A DNA stretch of 64,000 nt from Pyrrhoderma lamaoense (GCA_002794735.1 NBAZ01000019.1:248001-312000); one strand, 5' to 3'. Positions 18,377 through 30,988 are shown, counted from the first letter of the stretch. Notes: generated by a model not told the origin, from the sequence alone. Numbers and translations: made by a program.

Positions 18377-19024
18377 TTAGTTTCCTCCACGAAGGGCGAG
18401 GACAAGATGAAGAACATCTCCAGGATTTACACCCGCTTCCTCCGCCGTCTTCTCATCTTGCCTTTATATTGGTAGATATTCGATATTCGAGGTTGTATCA
18501 AATCAGCAACATAACACAGAGAGAAGAAGGGGAGAGAAAGAAGAAAAGAAGCTTGAGCAAGTGAATTCAGGGATTGTCTAAATGAATAAAACGTACATTT
18601 GCCGGCCACCATAAATTAACCGTTGCTGCTGAGGAGGAACACCTGATTGTTCTTCTACTTTCTCCTTTATACGGCTAACCTGAAAACATACATCGGGTTT
18701 CAGAATTTTCGTTCAAGCATTCGTTCATAATAAGATTGTGGAGCTGCTCACCTGGTCTTGAGGATCGATTTCAAGTTCGATCTACATATGTGAGATGTAT
18801 GTCAGTACACAAGTTACATATATGCTGTGACCTTCTTGGCTAGATTTTGCAGGATCCATTTCGAAGATAATATGAAGAGAGGATACTGACCTCCTTCCCA
18901 GTTAGAGTCTTTGAAGATATGAGTAATTAAATAATTTCACGTAAGAGGAGAGTAGAGTGTCTATCAATAACGATAGGGCTATCCACCAAATAGAGTCAAA
19001 GCGTACCTTGACTTTGATTCTCAT
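18377..19024 (-). CDS. RUB1: NEDD8/Rub1 ubiquitin-like modifier
   Basis: Ubiquitin-like protein conjugated to cullins to activate SCF-type ubiquitin ligases. Five short exons on the minus strand join to [49 protein letters not shown], and [28 protein letters not shown]. The IKVKTLTGKE start, [11 protein letters not shown] core and C-terminal LALRGG are typical of NEDD8. Position 72 (the L-A-L-R segment) carries Ala before Leu-Arg-Gly-Gly, which separates NEDD8 from ubiquitin (Arg there). One residue (Asn) follows the GG, so a C-terminal hydrolase must trim it. Start ATG at 19022-19024, stop at 18377. It is convergent with ERG11. Confidence 0.9.
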
Positions 19025-19413
19025 GATTGTTCTTTACTTAAGTTTGTCGTGATGTTCTGATACAAGATCGAGCTGGACTTCCACTGCGGTTTCCCGTTCA
19101 GCGATGTAGGTTTGAGATAAAAGTGAAGAAACACGGAGTCGGAATACAAAGAAAGTGAGATCATGATTTTTAATTTCATCGGATGACGAATGCGCGTGCA
19201 CTTTCTCTTAAAATAGAAATAACCTGATCTACAAAAAATCTAATCAACTTCCATTTTGGAAGGTATCCTATTGTTTACTTGTTTGATCACTACTGATTAG
19301 AAAATAGTTGAACTTCCCTTGTCCTTGTAAGCATTTTTTCTAAAGAGTTATGCAGAGCGAGGAAACCCAAAAAAGGTCTGATGTGCCGCGCATATATATA
19401 TATTACTGTAATA
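19025..19413. other. RUB1 upstream spacer
   Basis: AT-rich; it presumably carries the RUB1 promoter. No gene is seen. Confidence 0.5.
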
Positions 19414-19650
19414 TCATAAAAGAGTGAGCTTTCCTTCAAGGAGATCTGAACACAATAAGTCTTCAACTTCCTCTCCTAAAGGTTCATGTAGTACAATTCT
19501 CCTTCCTGGAACAGGATTCCTATGGTTGGCTATAAGATAAGCCTCAATGTATAGTTGTTGACAATACAACCAAGCTTTTAAAGCCCTAAGTGTATTGAAG
19601 GATTCCGAATCCACCCTGATGGAAGTGAAGTGGATGTTAAACCCGAACAT
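19414..19650 (-). CDS. Possible small orphan protein (78 aa)
   Basis: An ATG-initiated intronless frame of 78 codons on the minus strand, with mixed composition including RNPVPGRRIVLHEPLGEEVE and a Leu-rich end. No signal peptide, domain or family is recognisable. It stands alone in a gene-poor 2.3-kb stretch. It may be a lineage-specific gene, a piece of a decayed one or chance. Confidence 0.25.
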   Translation of the reverse strand: MFGFNIHFTSIRVDSESFNTLRALKAWLYCQQLYIEAYLIANHRNPVPGRRIVLHEPLGEEVEDLLCSDLLEGKLTLL

Positions 19651-20346
19651 TAAATAAGCTTCGTGCTGGGATTGTTAGAGCGTATAAAACAACATATTGT
19701 GTATGCTCTTGTTGTAAATTGCTTTGATCGACATCAAGACTAACGGCATTTGAATCATTGCTTCCTAGGTGTAGGGTATCTTGATAGGTATTCATTTCTT
19801 CGAGTGTATCAGTCGATATAACTCATAGAATATGTTCCAACTCTAGCATATAGTATATAGTTAAAGAGCTCCTATGTTGAAGCAGAGAGGATCCGTTAGG
19901 ACGATCGACTTTGTTATGAGAGTCAGATACTAACTTGGGCTTAGTTTGTGAAGACTAGTATATTCTTGATACTCCTGTCCTACGGCTGAAGAAGAACATC
20001 AGAAAAGCTCGAAAGACATGAGATAATGAAAAAATCAATGAACCAATTAATGTTCAGGACTTTATTGATATGAACATATGTACTATAAGTCCAAGCTGGA
20101 CATAATGATGAAGAGGGATTTTCCTTTTCATTGATATGAGCGGTATTATGAGCAACATCGATTAAAAAGAGTTGTCGTTAATGTCTAGTAATGTATAATG
20201 CGAGATCTGTTTGAATAGAAGAGAAACATATATGAAAAACTTGTGATCAAAATCACTTGAATAGGAATGTAATAAACGTGGCATACAGTCTAGGGTAACT
20301 TGGGTTTTTTCAAAAAGAAGTCAATATTAGATCTTTACCTCTATGA
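19651..20346. other. Gene-poor AT-rich stretch
   Basis: Many stops in all frames, with short AT repeats. I see no gene, RNA or repeat I can support. Confidence 0.45.
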
Positions 20347-20646
20347 TTAGTTGAAGTTACTCATGTTCTTAACCATTTGAACTAGGACAATTTGGGCATG
20401 CTTCCTACATCCTAGCAGCACTGCTGACGCCTGCTTTTGAGTCAGCTTAATGCGACTTCCATTTATAGTAACCGTCCCATCAACATTGATCCAATTTGAT
20501 ACTAAGCGGAACTTCCTTGTAAGGGTCCACTTTTTAATTTTGAAAGTAAATCAGACAATCATTCGCGCATATACAAAACTTTTAATCTCTTTGTAGCCGA
20601 TGGACAATAGTGCCTTGTTCTGCGCAGTACTGCGCAATATTCTCAT
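20347..20646 (-). CDS. Possible two-exon orphan protein (84 aa)
   Basis: A model made from splicing logic only. Exon 1 (20575-20646) starts with ATG and encodes MRILRSTAQNKALLSIGYKE IKSF. A 45-bp GTATAT..AAG intron (20530-20574) follows, and exon 2 (20347-20529) encodes 60 residues, beginning WTLTRKFRLVSNWINVDGTV and ending with NMSNFN and a stop. The protein is basic, with a Thr-Ile-Asn-Gly-Ser turn region that looks like beta structure followed by a helix. No family is recognised. The phase is clean, but the intron is near the lower size limit here, so confidence is low. Confidence 0.28.
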
Positions 20647-21388
20647 TGTTTATTGTCTTGAAAGATACAAAGTTGTGGCCACACGGCAAGTTTGTCAGTT
20701 ATGAAAGATTGTATAAACTACAAATGAATTTCAAAATAAATGAAGCAAAAAATATAGATGGAATAAGCAGTCAATACATGGGCTTGACAGACACTGGCGT
20801 ATCATGATGTCTCAGTCTATGATTTAGAAAAAGAAGCCTAGGTTTGGTATGGCACCCGCATAATTATTGAACTATGACGGGAAGTACACTTGCACTAGTG
20901 TTTGATGTGAGCTGACTATGGAGTGTTACTCCACTGCCACGCGCCTCGCTTACTTGAGATAATAATAATATTTCTAATATCAACACATTGGATGAGTATC
21001 AAGTTCTTGTACTTACGCCCGCACAACTGATCCCTGCTCTCGTTAAAAAGAGCAGAGGTGGCCGAAGTGTAAGTTATTATAACAACCCGAAAGGAGCTGA
21101 TTCTCACGGGAGGGGAGAGACATCGATTCACTCACGGGATAAATCCGTGTGCGCGTTCTCACCGTCAACTGTGACCTGAACCTCGGCCTGGACGGTGCCA
21201 AAGGGCTTTCTCAAAGCCGTGGGTCCCACCCATATTTATTATATTATAAATCCTTATCTCTTTCTCTCACTTATCCTCTTCATTTCGTCTTGAATTCACC
21301 ATCCATCTTCACTGCTGACTCATCCATTAATACCTACTTCACCGCTTTTGGGCTCTTTGGCGTTTTGGAATAAACACCTTAAGGCATC
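20647..21388. other. Promoter-side spacer of the BOI gene
   Basis: No supported gene. The last 150 bp carry a TATTATATTATAAATCC stretch near 21,237-21,253 followed by a CT-rich tract and the BOI start codon at 21389, which fits a fungal promoter. Short plus-strand frames at 20610 and 20988 lack ATG or splice support. Confidence 0.45.
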
Positions 21389-24300
21389 ATGCCTGACTAC
21401 GTCTACGCGGTACACGACTTCGCCCCGGAACATGAGGATGAGATTGAATTCAGAGCTGGTGATCGCATTGAGGTGATTGAGAAGGATGATATGTATGGCG
21501 ATGGTTGGTGGCAGGTATGTACCTCTCTATCCTCTCCCGCTACTCTCTCTCTCATGAAACTCTTCTCTCAAATTTGTCTGCGACATTTCCAGGGGAAGAA
21601 TTTGTTCGGAAAGATTGGTCTATTCCCACAAAGTTACACAACTTCAGATCCTACTATTTTCAACAACATACAGCCTACGCCACAAGCTAACGGAAATGGT
21701 GTTCCTGCTAGCGATCCTGCCGCTCTTCAAACTCTCAAAGAAGACTCTGAAGTTTCGTCGGTTATCTCAGAGTCAGCCAAAAAAAGAGAAGGTGATGGAG
21801 TAATGAGAGCAACCATGACAGACGTTCAAGAGGCTATTGAACAGCTGGGACGGAACGACCGGGATGGAACCGGAAGTTTCAGCTTTGCTAGTACTCACAC
21901 CACTGACAAAGAATTAGAAACCGACCGCGACACAGACACGGATGCAGGCCGGAATCCTGGCATAAGGGAGCAAGGAGTAATCTCGCAGAGAAAGCTCGTC
22001 AACAACAGGAACAACTCCGTAAAGAGCAAGAGGCTTATGACGCGGAATTACGACGACAGGCACCTGAAATAACAGAGCACCCTGCAGAACCTCCCATAGA
22101 ATTCGATGTCAGCGATGAAAGTGAGGGAGAAGAAGAAATTAGTCCTATTGAACCTGGACCTGCGGCAGACACGCGGTATCCGCGCCGTGATCACGCACAC
22201 ATTTCCGAGGAAGAGGAGGAAGAGGAGGTGGATTCCTTGCGGCAACAACAGCAAATTAAAAACATTCCCATCACGCCTAGAACAGGTAGCTACGACACTG
22301 AGCCACAGTCTGCATTGTCTGGGAGGAAGTTTTCTAATCCTTGGAACGAAACTGACACAGATGAGAAGGTGCCTGAGACTGCACGTCAGTCATTCTTCCC
22401 AACTGAGACCAAGGTTGAACCTATCGCCCAAGCACCCGAGACGGACCCCGCCACTGCTGTCCAACCCCATCCAGGCATCGCAACTGTGATACAACAACAA
22501 CAACAACAAACTCAATCTAACGCATTTTCCGCACAGCTGCTACAGCGTTCTACCTCCCCGGTAACTACATCCGTCACGAGATCATCAAGTAAAGACAAGT
22601 TTATTGCTCTATCCCGCCCCGCTACGGCCGATCCAGAGGTCAGAGCTATGGGTTCACCTTCCATTTTACCTTCGCCACCAACTTCCCAGAAGGGATTCTC
22701 AAACGGGTACTCACCTAAATCTCCTAGCAAACCCCAACTGAGTGGACTGTAGATGATGTGGTGGATTGGGCTAGGAGTAAAGGTTTTGATAACAGTGTCT
22801 GTGACAAATTCATAGGTTAGCATACTCTTACTCTTTTCTGCTCTTGATACGATACTCATGAGTGATATAGAACATGAAATCACTGGAGATGTCTTACTCG
22901 AGCTCGATGCAAACGTCTTGAAGACGGAGCTCGAAATTCATGCATTCGGAAAGCGCACACGTATAGTGAAAGAAATCACAGAACTGCGTCGTCCTTCATC
23001 AGCCATGTCCTCTGTACATCTAACCCCTTCTCAAGGACACACGCGTACTATTTCACAAAGCATGTCTCTTCCAGGATCCGCACATCACTCACTTTCAAGT
23101 CCCATGACAATCAATGGTGCACTAAGTTCTGAAAGTCCTCCACTTACTGGCGATCTGTCTGGGACCCCAGTAACCAACGCGATACGCCGAGATTCTGACC
23201 CTGGTTCGTCGACGCGTGCTAGTGAGACAGAACACGATCGAGATCAGGAGTCATCAACAGTCAATGAGTCAGTCACTGGTGCATCAGTTGTGGGTTTAGG
23301 CCTCGGAGCTATTGGTACGTTTGCGAACTCAGTAATTGGCTCTGACGATAAAATCGATCAACAAAAGGTACGCACCATCATGTTGTCAGTAAAGATTCTA
23401 TACTCAATCAGATCTAGAAATCCCGACCTGCTTATCTGAACTTGTCCTCGAGTGATAAGGTATTGAATAAGGTAAAATCTGCCAAGTTCTCGCCATCTAC
23501 TATCATGGACGAGTCAGTACGGGAGGAGCGTGCAGCACTTAGTGATGTATGTTGCTTTTTCTTTCATGGTATATATTCGAAGCACTAATATTGGCTTCTA
23601 GACCGACTCAACTCAGGCCCTTGACAGTCGCAACAGGCGACGAAGATTGTTCGGACGTTCAACTGGGTCTTCTAATTCAGATCACAAAGAAGGCGCTAGA
23701 CGCGACTCCAAAGAGCATCAACAGCCGTTGACCCCAGCTTCTGGGTCAACTAGTGTTCCAGGTAGCCCATCTACCAAGCGTGGGTCTACGGAAGAAGGTG
23801 TTGGGAAAGTGCAACAGCGTCGCAAACGTTCAGTGGATGCCTCTAGGACTACAGATCGTCTTAGCATCTTTGGTGGAAACCTAAGTTTAGGTCGGTCAAG
23901 AAAACCGCCTCCACGGGTCCAATCGTAAGTTTGTGAGAAGTTTTGTGAAAGCTTTCAATTATTAATGTACCATTTTTACATGGTTAGCTATGCCCATGAT
24001 GACTTGGCTACTACAGAGAAACATTCACGTAGTTTATCAAGACTGTACTTAGGAAATGGAAGCCGGAAGGCAAGCTCGAAATCCCAAGCAAACATTGAAT
24101 TGTCTCCTCGCAAAACTGATTCTGAGAAGGATTCAACTGACTCTCGGGTACTTCGTAAACGTACCTCCTCTGTTATTGACGCTTCTAGCGTCCCTGGCAT
24201 TCCAGGAAACTTGAAGTATGGGCAGAGTGTTTTAGAACAGATCGGTGCTCCTGATCACAACGGTTGGATGCGTAAAAAGGGGGAACATTACAATACGTGG

Positions 24301-25814
24301 AAGTTGCGTTACTTTGTTCTCAAGGGACCACACTTGTACTATTTACGTAGTAACAGTAAAGCGGTAAGTATTTAGTGCTGTGCTTACCCGATTACCGCTT
24401 ATCTCAATGAACGCTAATTATAGGAGACGAAGATCAAAGGCTATATTAACATTATTGGATATAAAGTAATTGTTGACGAAAATATCAATCCTGGTAAATA
24501 TGGTTTTAGACTCATCCATGAGAGTGAACGGACCCACTACTTCTGTTCCGATGAATCAATCACTGTCCGAGAATGGATGAAGGCTTTGATGAAAGCAACC
24601 ATTGGACGCGACTATACGAGTAAGTTTATGATGATCTATCATCATTGGGTATTCAATATAACTTCCATATAGAACCTGTAATCTCCTCGTGCAACATCCC
24701 GACAATTCCACTTTCTGTAGCTCAGACTATGAACCCGGCCCCTAGACCACCTTCCCCATCTCAAAGAGATGCAACGCAAAAGGCCCTCCGACGAGAAAAC
24801 CCGAACCAATTGTCAAGTCGTGATGCACGTATTTTGATGGGTTTGCCTCAAGGAGAAAATGGTAATGCAAATGGTTCTTCTGACAGACCACCACGATTGG
24901 ACGACACGCTCTTCAATGCACTTGATACTCTTCCCGAAACCAAGGAAGAACAGGTTCAGGCACCAATTCCGCATAATGTTCCACCACCAACCCGGCCTTC
25001 GCGGGAGACTCGGAGAACAAGTGTTCCGCCTGTAGATGCTGTAGGGGTTTCTTCTAATTCTCTTTCTAATCTGAACCGGCTCTAAATACCTGTTTCTCTT
25101 CTTCTTCTTTTTGTGCTCTTTCTATTTCTTCTTCTGTTCTATTTCCGTCTCGGATCTTCAACCGTCTGAATTTGGAATGTCGAAATTTGTGTAATTTCTG
25201 CAAAAAATCTCTATTAGCCGAATCCCAACGCAGAGTTAATACATTGGGCAAATAGTCATCTCCCGCAAAACTTGCAAATAAGTGAATTTGGGGATCAGAT
25301 CTACAGTAAGACACAGTATGGTTAATGATATATCGAAAAACGGAAAGAACTGATAAGACATTCCCCCCCTCTTCTCCCCTTTTGACATATATATTTATGT
25401 CTCAGGTGGTTTGGCTTTATACAGATTAGCTGAAGCTATCAAGGGAAAGCCGACTGAGCCCCCTGTTCCCGATTCCGCGTTTCCAACTGGACCGCATGAC
25501 GACCGACTTGACGGGCTCTTTAAGCTCTTTGACTTCTTTTTGGATAACGACATTCGTATGGGAAGTGTGAGTATCAATGACGTGCGTCAAGGTCGCACGG
25601 ATAAAATTGTACACTTGTTACGGTCTCTACGGTCTTGGGAGGAGAAACGGAGAGTGCTTGCTCGTTCTGGTGGGGTAGTATGAATGGTAGTAGTGGACGC
25701 TCGGCAGTTCATGCTGCGAATGCATCTATGTCCGCTGCAAATGGAGGACATTTTATGGACACAAACTTGGCTCCTACTAATTATAGTATTGGTGGAGCTT
25801 TGCGCGCTTGGTGA
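21389..25814 (+). CDS. BOI-type polarity scaffold (SH3-SAM-PH-CH-like)
   Basis: Homologous in architecture to yeast Boi1/Boi2, cortical scaffolds that couple Cdc42 and exocyst function at sites of polarised growth. Order: SH3 (YVYAVHDFAPEHEDEIEFRA, GWWQGKNLFGKIGLFPQSYT), a Gln/Glu-rich coiled coil (LAEKARQQQEQLRKEQEAYD) with a CAA repeat, SAM (EWTVDDVVDWARSKGF to LEIHAFGKRTRIVKEI), Ser-rich linker, PH (GWMRKKGEHYNTWKLRYFVL to TVREWMKALMKAT), linker with RDARILMGLPQG, and a C-terminal CH-like unit (ELIHWANSHLPQNLQ, SGLALYRLAEAIKGKP, VSINDVRQGRTDKIVHLLRS). The exon at 25218-25301 is needed for the last unit. The frame breaks three times by one missing base, at GGCCGG 21947-21952, CCCC 22732-22735 and GGGG 25672-25675. 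Without those the protein would be roughly 1,050 residues ending GGALRAW. Confidence 0.87.
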
Positions 25815-26534
25815 TCATAGAAAGGTACTTCTATCAACAGGAAGTTTCTTTTTCTGATATGTTTACACTTTTGGTTTTACTTCTGAATGCATATGTACAC
25901 TCTTTTCTCCCTTTTCCTTGTTTCTTTCTCGTATTGACATTACCAAAAGGCTGTGATTTTCACTTTCATTTATTATGTCCGTTATTTTCCATCTTAACTC
26001 TCCTGTTTTTGCATTTACTTCTGCTGTGCTTCTGGTTATCTGATTTTCAACGCCTCTACTCTCGTTTCGATTTGTTCATCCTACTTCAATACGTAGATAC
26101 CGCAATATGACCTTTTATCTTCTCAGGCCTTCCTCCTTTCATAACAACTAGTAGTCACTATCAATATTTGGACTTGCTTTTATTTAAGCCGTCATTTTTT
26201 CTCACCTCCATATCAACTTCAATATGTGTTTTGTTTTTACAATTACCACTCATTCATTACTTCATGTTTTTCCCCTCTTCTCTATCTCTCTTTCCTTCCT
26301 TCTTTTTCTCTCTCCAGTTCACACTCTTGTCATTGTACTTGTAGTACAAGTTAAGGTTTTTGATACTAGGTATATCTCATTTAGGTTGGTAATCCGATAT
26401 ATAATTTTATATCCAATTACAGTAACAGATTTGAAGAGAGGCGACGATCATGACAAAATTGATTCCTTTGCTAAAAATTTTAAGACTTTAAGTATATACA
26501 TATTACATTACATCACTTTACTCATCTATCGACG
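25815..26534. other. Pyrimidine-rich intergenic spacer
   Basis: Between BOI and the TTC27-like gene lies a T/C-rich plus strand (for example 26200-26330), giving long hydrophobic chance frames on the plus strand. This is typical of fungal promoters and untranslated regions. No gene is seen. Confidence 0.5.
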
Positions 26535-29514
26535 ATGTCTTTACCTGTACAAGACGTTGAGAAGGCGTTGATTACTAGTCAGTGGAAAGGAGGGGAAGGA
26601 CCATTTGAATCTGATGTTCTTGATTTGGCACATAAGACTGTTAATGGGGAATTTCAGGATGTGTTAACTTCATCTACTGTTCAAAGACTACTTCGACTCA
26701 ATTACTCTAAAGAAACTGATTTATTAAATCATCCTATTGAATCTTGGTTCTCTTTCGAAAAATCTGATTCTGTCAGTGTAACCGATGATGAGTACGAGTT
26801 ACTCCTTTTGACATTGGGTGTTGCACTCTTGCACGCATTTATTCAAGTTAACTGGACTGGGCCGGACTTTGCTCTCTCCTCTGCGGATGTTATCCTTTCA
26901 AAATCTAACGGCATCTCATCAGACTCGTTATCTCCATCGATCTCCGAAAATGCGTTAAACCAAAAAGCTATAACGGAACTTTCATATGGCGGCGAACCAG
27001 CTTATCACCTTTCAAAATTAGCTTTATTTTTACGGATCTCACAGATTTTGTTTAGCTATCCTTTTGAACGGTGTCGATCTGCTGCTTGGTGGAAGCTGAG
27101 AGTGATGAAGGTACATCAGCAGATTCTCGACGAGCCTGTGTTGATGTCGGATGAGGCGATGGATGGAGGAGTGCAGTCGCTTTATTCGGGATTTGCTGCA
27201 AATGATCGGGACCTTGCCGGACTTTTGGCTTTGGAACAAGGGTTGTTGGCTCATCATCTTGGACAGGACAGGCAGGCTTCGGAGTTGTTTGTTCAAGCTG
27301 CACGGTATACGGGACTTGAATACGAGCTCACGGGAGCATTGGGAAAACGTACGAAATTCCAAGAGAATGACGTTACCCAGCTTGTCTTACTAGCTGAAAG
27401 TCGCTCACGGACAGAAATTGAAGAAAAAATTCCAACTGACAATACCATATCAAATACTAAAAGCGATAATTCGAATAACGTATCAATTACGGTTAGCGAT
27501 TCGGACAAATCAAACACTATCATATCTACTTCATCGCTCCCAGAGACGCTCGCGCTAAATGATGACACCTTATTAGAACAAACACAATTTACTTCTTCTG
27601 GTGCTGGTAGCGACCCATCTAGCTCTAAACTAGCGCATATAGATCCATCTGAACAACCTGCACTACACCCTCTTGATCAATGTATCGTCTTAGCCATGTG
27701 TCTCAATGTAAAGAATACATCTCCGTCTCATGGTCTTACACAAGAACAGATGAAACCATACGTTGATCGGGTTATTTCACATCCTCGTAATTGGTCTATA
27801 CACACTATGGCTCTTCTTCTTCGGTCACGGTTAGAGGCTGAACGTACACGCACCGTTGAGCGTTCAACCCTTCAGCTCCAGGCACTCATCGACCAGATGC
27901 CATCCGCCGACTCATCTTTACCAGAGAGGTTAAAATATATACATTCAATTCCGATGCCAAGTAAATGGGAACTAGAAGGTGAACTTGCAAAACGATTCCT
28001 TGCACTAGGCGTTGTACGTTCTGCCCTTGAGATCTTTGAAAGACTAGAGATGTGGGAAGAAGTCGTAAAATGTTGGCAAGTTCTAGAAAGGCCCGAATCT
28101 GGTATTGCAATAGTTAAAGATCTTTTAGAAGGAAGGAAGGAAGAGTCCGAGAATGTACTTCTAAGAGGGAAGGCCTCCTCCGAACGTCGAAGACCTGCTC
28201 TTGACTCCGCACGTGAAGCTAAATTATGGTGTCTCCTTGGCGAACTGGAGCCTGAGAATTCAGTGAAACATTTCACTCGTGCATGGGATGTTTCTAATCA
28301 AAAATCAGGACGTGCCATGCGATCATTGGGTGGCTACTATTTTACACGGGAAGACTATCCAAATGCTATTGAATGTCTACAGAAAGCGGTTGCCATCAAC
28401 CCACTTCAATTCCGTTCATGGTTCATCTTAGGGTGTGCATTTGTCCGTGAAGAGCAGTGGGAAAAGGCACGAGAAGCGTTCTCAAGATGTATTACAATTG
28501 ATGACGAAGACAGTGAGAGTTGGAACAACCTCGCTAGCGTTTACTTACGGATGGGTTCTACACGTAATTCCGAAAATGCAAACAACGCCGGCGAACAAGA
28601 CTCAAAAGAGGTGAATTATTTTTCCCCTTGTTCTTTAGATCATTTAGAACGAAAATAAGAGAAAAAGAAATTGAAAAGCTTGATGCTAACCATTTAGTAT
28701 TTGTATTTTTGGGGGGTTGGCTATTTAGTCCCAAAATTTAGATCCAGGGGATACCATACCATTCGAAAACAAATACCTCGCATTCCGCGCACTTAAGATT
28801 GGTCTAAAATATAGTTATGAGAATTGGAGAATGTGGTCAAACTATATGGTTGTCGCGTTGGATGTTGGAGAGTTCACTGAAGCGGCCCGTGCTCAGGCGC
28901 GCGTGGTCGAAGAACTCGCACCAAAAGCCGGCGCCAAAGCCGTCGACCCTGACTTACTTGATCGACTCGTAAGTGTAGCCACACGTGGACGAACCGTAGA
29001 TGAAGGCAACTCCGATGGAAATACGTCCGTGTCAGCCCGGTCTCCTATTGAAGGTGAAAATCTGCGACTCCGAGTGACTGAGCTGTTTGAACGGACGATT
29101 CTACCTCGAGTATCTTCGCAACGGATATTCAATGCTTATGCTCGTTTACTTGTCTTCCAGGAACGGTGGAGTGATGCTATAAAGTACTTTTTGGACGCAT
29201 ATCGTCTGACTCCCGCTGCTACCATGGATAAGAATAGCGAGGTTGATAAGAAAGCATGGCTAGAAGCAGTCAGAGAGGTGGAGGACATAGTAGACATCTT
29301 ACGGAATTTCGGACCGCGTGCGGAGGAGGAACAAAGTTCTGCTCTTGCGGCTCAGGAGGACAAAGGAGGAGAGCCAGAAAAGGCCCGTTCTGGTAAATGG
29401 CAACTACAAGCTCGAAGCATTGTTCGAATATTTATGGCTCGTACTCGCGATTCTTTTGAGGACGACCCTGACTGGTCAAAACTTGTCGAGCTTCTGGACG
29501 AATTGAAGAAGTAA
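26535..29514 (+). CDS. TTC27/Emw1-type TPR protein
   Basis: TPR protein of the TTC27/EMW1 family, needed for cell-wall integrity in yeast and tied to assembly of large complexes in animals. A long first exon of about 690 codons from ATG 26535 is followed by one intron (about 28,611-28,741) and a last exon to 29514. The N-terminal half is helical and variable with a Ser/Asn/Thr-rich insert near residues 300-360. The conserved core begins LWCLLGELEPENSVKHFTRA and holds tandem TPRs (AMRSLGGYYFTREDYPNAIE, INPLQFRSWFILGCAFVREE, DSESWNNLASVYLRMG). The last exon gives NKYLAFRALKIGLKYSYENW and NYMVVALDVGEFTEAARAQA, also family-typical. The donor GAG|GTGAAT is phase 0 but the acceptor TTTAG|AT needs phase 1, so either the donor at 28564 is used or one G is missing at 28610-28611. 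Confidence 0.82.
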
Positions 29515-30128
29515 GGAGGGGGGGAGCCATAGGCTAACCGTGAACCTGAATCCTCTTCCTTGGGGTAGGCGAACATTATGCGGGAAGTAGGATGAGATTA
29601 GACGGGCGGGCTGTGATGTAATGAATAGAAGTGATGAGCGAAAATGGGGCTTTAGACGGATCGTAGGACAAAGGTACGATATTAAGGAGATAGAGATCAA
29701 CTTTGACCCTGCTTTTTCACTCGTTTCTATCAATTCTCTCCTTTAAGCTATTGTATAAACCCTTATACATGTTTCTTTGTAAACAAAAACATCATGATGA
29801 CCCGTCTTCCTGGACTGAAAAGACAAAACATGTAACACGTGTAGATGCAGACTTAGATAACAAATATAATTGGCATCTGATGCTGTATTACCAGTATAAA
29901 AGCACACTTGATCACTTCTTAAATGAGCCCATAAGCGCTGGCCAATTCAACAGCTCGATGGGTGTGTAATTAATTCTCCCCGGAAAGAGATTCATCACCT
30001 ACATACGATATACGTTTTCCTATCATACAATGGCCTAGTGTACACAAAATTGGTATTAGATTCTAAGCATTAAGTTTCGTCAGAAGACCTGTTCTTGTCC
30101 ATCCGTAATATCTGACCAGTAATCACTG
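29515..30128. other. Convergent intergenic spacer
   Basis: 3' flanks of the TTC27-like gene (+) and the DUF6593-like gene (-). A plus-strand frame at 29703-29969 starts on TTG and has no recognisable feature. Nothing else is seen. Confidence 0.45.
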
Positions 30129-30988
30129 TCACCAAAAGTCCAGTCGTTTCGCAGCGAGGTTCAAGGTGAGTGTAGTTAAGACCTCTGTCACAAAGGACAA
30201 CCCTACTTGGGAAAGTGTCACTCTGGCATCATATTCGAATCCTGGAGAAACTTTCTCCCACACCGCACATAGATGCCTTCCGTCCCAGAGCTAAAAAGGA
30301 GATAGATGTTCATCACACATATCAGAAGGGGTGTCGATATCGAAAGATAGTAATTGGATAAGGAAGAGAAGACGATTATTGAATTTTAAATGCTAACCTC
30401 CATCCTCTGGGAAGAGACTGACTTCCATTTCAACTTCCTGCCGCTTTGAGAGGTGAAATATCGTGAGCTAGAGGGTTTGGAACTCTATGTTGATCATAGC
30501 TACATTAACAACAAAACTCGAAGGGAAGGGTACTTGCTTGCTTGCCTCCCTCTTTTTCTGGAGATAATCTACCATTGGTGTAGGCTCACCGTTTCCATAA
30601 GCGAGTTGGCCGGGTGAGTCAGAAGGGCCAAAGTAAAAAAATGCATTGCGAGGGCCCATTATTTCCGGAAACTGTGTTGCCCACCTATCTTCTCGGATGA
30701 GATGAACAACCATGTTCGGAATCTGGACAGGCTTTATGTTCAAGTATCATAAGCAAGAGCCATCTCCTTCACTAGTTGAAAAATAAGGCAAAAATAGAAT
30801 ATGTACTTTAGTACTAAACATTATCCGGCCGAATCCGTCAGTTTAAACTACTTTCACCACATCTGTGAGATGGGAGCGTACACTGTGAAGGCTGTTTGCT
30901 CATCTTCGGTTTCGAACTCATAGTTAAAAGGATCTACTCCATACTGCAGGAGGAGGTAGTGAGATGACGACGGCGAAGGGGGTGTCAT
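30129..30988 (-). CDS. DUF6593-like protein
   Basis: Probable member of the DUF6593 group of small basidiomycete proteins of unknown function. The minus-strand model starts at ATG 30988 (MTPPSPSSSHYLLLQYGVDP), with exons giving FNYEFETEDEQTAFT, then NMVVHLIREDRWATQFPEIM, NAFFYFGPSDSPGQLAYGNG, then GRKLKWKSVSSQRME spliced to LWDGRHLCAVWEKVSPGFEY, and a hydrophobic C-terminal helix SFVTEVLTTLTLNLAAKRLD ending at 30129. The order (a variable start, a K-W-K beta segment, a short substrate-like WDG loop and a terminal helix for 'long-distance' membrane or partner contact) is what I associate with the family, but the call is from pattern memory. A second such gene lies at 48215. Confidence 0.55.

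Noticed and set aside
25066..25314. Minus-strand ORF of 82 codons with a charged, helical translation
   Set aside because: It is antisense to the BOI CH-like exon at 25218-25301 and to a pyrimidine-rich intron, which explains the Glu/Lys-rich reading.
25808..26571. Plus-strand ORFs rich in Leu/Phe between BOI and the TTC27-like gene
   Set aside because: They read a pyrimidine-rich spacer; no start context, splice sites or domain.
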